From Prorocentrum cordatum (Eukaryota > Sar > Dinophyceae > Prorocentrales > Prorocentraceae): DNA of 22,500 nt. Shown piece after piece: positions 20,501-22,500 of this stretch. The notes under the pieces are model-generated. The model was not told the DNA's origin. It was given only the letters and a program-made list of their open reading frames with translations, and did no database searches. Where the stretch lies: contig CAUYUJ010014542.1 of assembly GCA_963575745.1 (NCBI GenBank), positions 110,001 to 132,500 of the forward strand, in the 5' to 3' direction. The first letter of the stretch is position 1. Each line of letters starts with the position of its first letter. Made by a program: the position numbers and the translations under genes.

Positions 20501-21537
20501 CGCAAGATCGATCCCCGAACCCCTCCGATACTCTATCCCCGCAAAGTGTTAATCTGGAATCGCTGCTCGAGGGCCACGGGGCCCGAGAACTGCCCCCAGA
20601 CGCCCGAAACAACAGAAACCATCCTCCCCCTTCCTCGAGCACAGAAGGCTACTGAACACGAGTGTTCTGCATGCGCCCGGACTGGACGGACACGACCATC
20701 GCTTGTGACACAAAGACCCTCCAGAGACGGGCACGCCCACAAGCTGGTACCGAACGGAACCAGAAGGGCGAGGAGGACGAGGGGGAGGCTCTCGCTCAAG
20801 ACTTCCTGAGAATCTACGGCAACAGAACTGCACACGCGCAATGGTGCACGATGGAGTGCGGTTCCTGTTCAACCAGCATCACTCGCTTGACATTTCCTTG
20901 AGCTTGATGACCAGGACACCTACGGTCACGAATTTATGCTTAGCGTGTCGCGGCGGGAGCCATGGCGACACGCTACGCCCTGCAAGCTGATAGCGTGTCG
21001 CTCTGCCTCGCGGGGCAGGAAGTTCGGAAAGGCTCGCGACGTTGACCCTTGGAAATCGGGAATTGGCTGGCGTGCCGCGCCGAAGCGTGGTGGGCCAGAA
21101 CCGGCGGCGCGACACGCTACGGCAGGTTCGTGTCGTTCCAGCTTCGGCGTGAGTTTATTTTTTTCCATCGCAAGCACCTGATGATGAAAACTGCCAGAGT
21201 CCCAACTGATGGGTAGAGGACTCCACCATGTAGACCATGTGGGCTTCGACGTTGGTTTCTGACACCGCGGGGATCGTTCAACCTTGATCGATCGGCCGTT
21301 CGTCGAGCGATTCTGGATCGCCAGCGGCGTTCAACCTTGAACGCTGGCAGCGGGGCCGCCCGCCGCCCGTCGACACGACGCGAACCGACCGTGAAGCCAA
21401 AGTTCCTGACCGTATGTCGTTTTGTTGTTCTTCGAGTTACGGAACGAACGGCGATGGGGGCCAGCCTGGCGCTTCGAGGAATACGCCTGCACCGCCAGCT
21501 CGGGCTTGCCGGCCTGCACGAAAAGGTTCTCCGCGGC
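11402..21537 (-). CDS. IFT172: Intraflagellar transport protein 172, partial (six internal exons of the C-terminal TPR-like region)
   Basis: IFT172 is a peripheral subunit of the IFT-B complex that moves cargo along the ciliary or flagellar axoneme; it has N-terminal WD40 propellers and a long helical TPR-like C-terminal half. Six minus-strand exons (21537-21466, 18575-18483, 17524-17396, 16446-16312, 15979-15847, 11504-11402) read in family order and join without gaps. Recognisable stretches are AENLFVQAGKPELAVQAY, NEAIRVCKKHRPDML, YEDTGNYSRAIDTYL, AVRLAMKHAPERY with AAAAELYEG, VEERYKNHL, and DVASALDMYARNNDW. They correspond to a continuous stretch of the C-terminal third of animal IFT172. 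Introns are about 2890, 958, 949, 332 and 4342 bp. Donors are GC or GA and acceptors are AG|G. The 5' exons are outside the window and the 3' exons were not located. The family call is from recalled homology, not a search. Confidence 0.82.
11595..11655. repeat. (CTC)n microsatellite upstream of exon F
   Basis: CTC/TCC triplets on the plus strand are GAG/GGA on the IFT172 sense strand. They end about 90 bases before the exon F acceptor. Confidence 0.92.
11783..12295. repeat. Imperfect CCAAGA-GGCCCC short-unit repeat, copy 2
   Basis: Variants of GGCCCAAGAGG, CCCCAAGAC and CCCAAGATG recur every 10-14 bases from about 11783 to 11930 and again from 12030 to 12290. A less repetitive stretch near 11935-12010 separates the halves. 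It lies inside the IFT172 E-F intron. Confidence 0.7.
12452..12471. repeat. (GA)n microsatellite
   Basis: About ten AG units between the CCAAGA repeat and the 101-bp satellite. Confidence 0.9.
12590..14290. repeat. 101-bp satellite array, 16 copies, intronic
   Basis: A 101-bp unit contains CGCTCAGATCTGCGCGGTGC, CTCACTCCGC(T/A)GGACCCACC, AGCAGCCCTCGAAAGTGGCG and CAGCCCCCCAGGGACGGCGA. The CAGATCT site, or a one-base variant, starts at 12629, 12743, 12844, 12944, 13045, 13200, 13301, 13402, 13503, 13603, 13704, 13805, 13906, 14007, 14108 and 14209. The first unit is diverged, one interval is 155 bp because of a 54-bp partial extra unit, and two units have lost one base. Because 101 is not a multiple of three, plus-strand frames up to 358 codons thread through all three phases; these are artefacts. 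The array lies in the 4.3-kb IFT172 E-F intron. Confidence 0.97.
14291..14640. repeat. Polypurine tract
   Basis: G/A-rich with AGAGAAAGAGAG-type and GGGGGAGGGG-type runs, starting right after the satellite. It is polypyrimidine on the IFT172 sense strand. Confidence 0.9.
14641..15420. other. Intronic sequence of mixed composition, with short TGCAAGATCCTGCA repeats
   Basis: TGCAAGATCCTGCA and close variants such as TGCAGAATCCTGCA occur at about 15075-15110 and again at 15140-15153. Each word is nearly its own inverse complement. The rest shows no gene; minus frames of up to 165 codons have no recognisable domain. Confidence 0.5.
15421..15439. repeat. Short perfect inverted repeat
   Basis: GAACGCTCT, one G, then AGAGCGTTC form 9-bp arms. 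GAACGCTCT occurs again directly downstream at about 15442. Confidence 0.8.
15605..15727. repeat. Cluster of short CTTCTC-GAAG palindromes
   Basis: Near-palindromic words CCCTCTCGGAGGG, CTTCTCGGAAG, CCTTCTGAGAAG, CTTCGGGGAAG, CCTCTCAGAAGG and CCTTCTCAGAAGG recur within 125 bp, about 120 bases 3' of exon E in the sense direction. Confidence 0.7.
15847..15979 (-). CDS. IFT172: IFT172 exon E
   Basis: This 133-bp exon encodes 44 residues plus one base. It contains QEAINCYMSGEVWDKARIL and VEERYKNHLVGQ, matching the family stretch KEAIDAFMEGEEWNKAKRV and YVDERYKEHLKNQG. The acceptor is GCCCAG|GCA. The best donor is AAG|GAGGGG, a GA donor in phase 1, because it restores VGQG-DADEL on joining exon F. 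A GT donor 14 bases further on (ATG|GTTGGT) would insert unaligned residues and lacks the flanking AG pattern, but it cannot be excluded without transcript data. Confidence 0.8.
16312..16446 (-). CDS. IFT172: IFT172 exon D
   Basis: This 135-bp exon encodes 45 residues from VWENAVRLAMKHAPERYNE to FAAAAELYEGIE. It matches the family helices around KAAELSIKFLP and KYNAAAELYLNLD. The acceptor is GGCGAG|GTG and the donor is GAG|GCAATG, a GC donor in phase 0. Joining C to D places LEE directly before VWENA with the same spacing as the animal protein. Joining D to E keeps ten residues between the Tyr of AELY and the Ile of QEAI, as in the animal protein. Confidence 0.82.
16447..17395. other. IFT172 intron C-D, no other gene recognised
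   Basis: Contains repeated CTTACGCGCG words (about 16560-16640) and a C/T-rich segment (17085-17275). Frames on either strand have no recognisable domain. Its ends are GAG|GCTGCA and GGCGAG|GTG on the sense strand. Confidence 0.6.
17396..17524 (-). CDS. IFT172: IFT172 exon C
   Basis: This 129-bp exon encodes 43 residues, including SLEEVLDAAKIYEDTGNYS and RAIDTYLSVNE, a strong match to the IFT172 segment EQAGEYSRAVDCYLKV. The acceptor is ATCCAG|GCG. The donor is GAG|GCTGCA, a GC donor in phase 0. An acceptor at GCGCAG|AGT six bases further in is possible. This is the clearest single exon for family assignment. A (CTC)n tract on the plus strand, which is GGA-rich on the sense strand, lies about 42 bases upstream. 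Confidence 0.85.
17566..17656. repeat. (CTC)n microsatellite upstream of exon C
   Basis: About 29 triplets of CTC/TCC on the plus strand with two one-base interruptions. It is GGA/GAG on the IFT172 sense strand and lies about 42 bases 5' of the exon C acceptor. Confidence 0.95.
17800..17862. repeat. Short CCAAGA-type repeat, copy 3
   Basis: A brief stretch with CCCCCAAAGAGACCCAAGAA and GGCCCC words resembles the longer arrays at 7988 and 11783. It lies in the IFT172 B-C intron. Confidence 0.5.
18143..18300. repeat. 20-21-bp minisatellite, eight units
   Basis: ATCGAACTGGCAGGCGGAGG-type units have TGGCAG at 18145, 18170, 18186, 18206, 18226, 18247, 18268 and 18288. It lies in the IFT172 B-C intron. 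Confidence 0.9.
18483..18575 (-). CDS. IFT172: IFT172 exon B
   Basis: This 93-bp exon encodes 31 residues beginning VNEAIRVCKKHRPDMLPDV, which matches the IFT172 helix SDALRICKEYLPNKL of animals. It ends in a Gly-rich linker (GGGGQ). The acceptor is GGCCAG|GTC and the donor is CAG|GCCTCC, a GC donor in phase 0. The linker end is less certain than the helix because linkers vary between species, but phase 0 and the CAG|GC pattern match the neighbouring exons. A 250-bp sense-strand purine tract starts about 8 bases upstream of the acceptor. Confidence 0.75.
18583..18830. repeat. Polypyrimidine tract (CTCC-rich) upstream of exon B
   Basis: C/T-rich on the plus strand, with four consecutive CTCC units at about 18700-18715. 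On the IFT172 sense strand it is a GGAGG-rich purine tract whose 3' end is about 8 bases from the exon B acceptor. Confidence 0.9.
19446..19575. repeat. Polypurine tract
   Basis: Mostly GGA/AGG/GAA on the plus strand, so polypyrimidine on the IFT172 sense strand. Confidence 0.88.
19675..19820. repeat. Diverged ~75-bp direct duplication with a CCAGGCCCC hairpin
   Basis: GAATACCCAAGGATCACCAG then GGGGCCTGGCGGCCGCGGTATGCAG at 19681-19732 resembles GGATACCCGGAGAGCACCGG then GGGACCTGGCGGCATCGGTACGCAG at 19757-19810. The first copy contains CCAGGCCCC-TT-GGGGCCTGG (19697-19716), a 9-bp-arm inverted repeat. Confidence 0.65.
20941..21119. repeat. Inverted-repeat element with four TAGCGTGTCGC arms
   Basis: TAGCGTGTCGC occurs at 20941-20951 and 20991-21001, and its inverse complement at 20965-20975 and 21109-21119. 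This makes a 35-bp hairpin followed by a 129-bp segment bounded by the same 11-bp arms. The outermost pair matches over 12 bases (TAGCGTGTCGCG). It could be a small MITE-like element, but no target duplication was confirmed. Confidence 0.6.
21120..21465. other. IFT172 intron A-B, 5' part, nothing recognised
   Basis: Contains a repeated GCGTTCAACCTTGA / CGTTCAACCTTGA word near 21276 and 21326. Otherwise it is unique sequence without a recognisable gene. Confidence 0.5.
21466..21537 (-). CDS. IFT172: IFT172 exon A (first recognised exon)
   Basis: This 72-bp exon encodes 24 residues, AENLFVQAGKPELAVQAY plus flanks, matching the IFT172 helix pair that in animals reads like KAEAFLLRAQRPEMAIKYY. 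The acceptor is GGCCAG|GCC. The donor is CAG|GCTGGC, a GC donor in phase 0. Ending here and joining exon B gives exactly the family spacing between the conserved Tyr (AVQAY) and the Cys of IRVC. Past the donor the frame stays open for about 24 codons but loses all family likeness. Just upstream on the sense strand is a GGA-rich polypurine tract. Confidence 0.75.
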
Positions 21538-21639
21538 CTGGCCGCCCGAAGCGCAATCTCGCGCCCCGAGTGCTTGCAGACCGCTGCCCCTCCTCATCCT
21601 CCTCCTCCTCCCTCCCCCTCCTCCACTTCCTCCTCCTCC

Positions 21640-21731
21640 CTCATCACCATCATCATAATCATCCTTATCCTCATCATCAACATCAACATCAACATAATCA
21701 TCATCATGATCACCATCAGCATCAGCATCAG

Positions 21732-21768
<37 letters not shown>

Positions 21769-22356
21769 TTCATCATCTCCATCATCAGCGTCATCAGCAT
21801 CACCACTTCCACCACCATCACCACCAACACAACCACAACCGCAACCACAACCACAACCACAAGCGTGATCATCATCATCAGCATCATCAGCAGCATCAGC
21901 ATCATACTAATAACCATCAGCATAATCATAATCATCATCAGCATACTCTTCATCATCATCAGCATCATCATCATCGTCATCATCATCATGATCAGAATCA
22001 TCAGCATCAGCATCATCATCATCAGCATTACCATTATCATCAGCAGCAGCATCTTCGACATCATCATCATCATCATCATCATCAGCATCAGCATCAGCAT
22101 CATCATCAACAGCATCATGATGCGCATAATCATCATCAGTAGCATCATCATCATGATCGTCATCGTCGTCGTCATCGTCATCATCATTATCACCATCATC
22201 ATCGTCATCATCATCATCATCAGCATCGACATCATCATCGTTATCATCATCAACATCACCATCGTCATCATCATCATGATCATCAGCATCATCATCATCA
22301 CCACCAACATCATCAGCCGCATCATCAACATGATCATCATCATCATCGTCGTCGTA
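21640..22356. repeat. Very long compound CAT/CAG/CAA triplet tract
   Basis: About 715 bp of mostly CAT triplets with CAG, CAA, CAC, CGT and AAT interruptions on the plus strand. The resulting His-rich plus frame (ending at 22142) and Met/Leu-rich minus frame are translation artefacts of the repeat. It lies 5' of IFT172 exon A on the sense strand. Confidence 0.97.
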
Positions 22357-22359
22357 TCA

Positions 22360-22460
22360 CCCACCTCCTCATCCTCCTCGTCTTTCTCCTCCTCCTCCTC
22401 GTCCTTCTCCTCCTCATCATTCTCCTCCTCATCATTCTCATCCCTCCTCCTCCCCCACGT
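22360..22460. repeat. CTC/TCC-rich simple sequence at the window edge
   Basis: CTCCTCCTCGTC-type triplets follow the CAT tract; they are GGA/GAG-rich on the IFT172 sense strand. Confidence 0.85.
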
Positions 22461-22500
22461 CCCAGTTTCCCTCCTGATGTTCCTTCCCGTCGGCCTCCAC

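Larger units (their letters stand above)
18843..20515. repeat. Dispersed repeat family in mixed orientation inside the A-B intron
   Basis: Words of the form GGTCTGGxxxCGGGGCGCGATCC occur at about 18860, at about 18880 (a perfect 20-bp tandem copy) and near 19310. A related longer unit lies at 18915-19015 in minus orientation and at 20369-20465 in plus orientation, with a partial inverted copy at 20430-20515. Both long copies contain GGCCGCGA(C/T)CCCGTGGA and translate to GP(P/L)GRDPVD(I/T)G on opposite strands. No terminal repeats or transposase were seen. Confidence 0.55.

Noticed and set aside
21414-22142. His/Gln-rich plus-strand frame
   Set aside because: It is a direct translation of the CAT/CAG triplet tract; its first part overlaps IFT172 exon A on the other strand and lies in an intron.

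Overview
The window looks like nuclear DNA of a eukaryotic protist, most likely a dinoflagellate. It is GC-rich and dominated by satellites, minisatellites and simple repeats. The only convincing gene is cut into short exons separated by long introns. Five introns can be placed, because the exons on either side join in frame without gaps against the known protein family. None needs a GT donor: four use GC and one uses GA, and every acceptor is AG followed by an exonic G. GC and GA donors with an AG|G acceptor are known from dinoflagellates. The organism call is an inference from this splice pattern, the flagellar gene and the repeat load; no rRNA or spliced-leader sequence confirms it.

The gene lies on the minus strand and encodes part of the C-terminal TPR-like region of intraflagellar transport protein 172 (IFT172). 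Six exons are recognised, in transcription order 21537-21466, 18575-18483, 17524-17396, 16446-16312, 15979-15847 and 11504-11402. They give about 221 codons, roughly 665 coding bases spread over 10.1 kb. The 5' exons lie beyond 22500. The 3' exons were not found; they lie either undetected in 1-11401 or outside the window.

Layout: 1-1200 is a G-rich minisatellite with a large internal duplication. 1330-2030 holds degenerate 75-bp and 85-bp repeats. 2130-2400 is polypurine. 2780-3215 holds GATCGAT-type and other short repeats. 3216-7620 is GC-rich complex sequence with no recognisable gene. 7620-8480 is a set of different tandem repeats. 9098-9930 carries a decayed retrotransposon RNase H on the minus strand. 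10600-10990 is GAG/polypurine. 11402-21537 is the IFT172 exon array, whose introns contain a 16-copy 101-bp satellite (12590-14290), polypurine tracts, a 20-bp minisatellite, a mixed-orientation dispersed repeat (18.84-20.52 kb) and an inverted-repeat element (20.94-21.12 kb). 21640-22356 is a very long CAT/CAG-type triplet tract.

I see no bacterial operon, CRISPR array, tRNA or rRNA. Most long open frames are by-products of GC-rich or tandemly repeated DNA. The points most worth following up are the uniform non-GT introns of IFT172, the sense-strand polypurine tracts next to its 3' splice sites, and the intronic satellite with higher-order structure.
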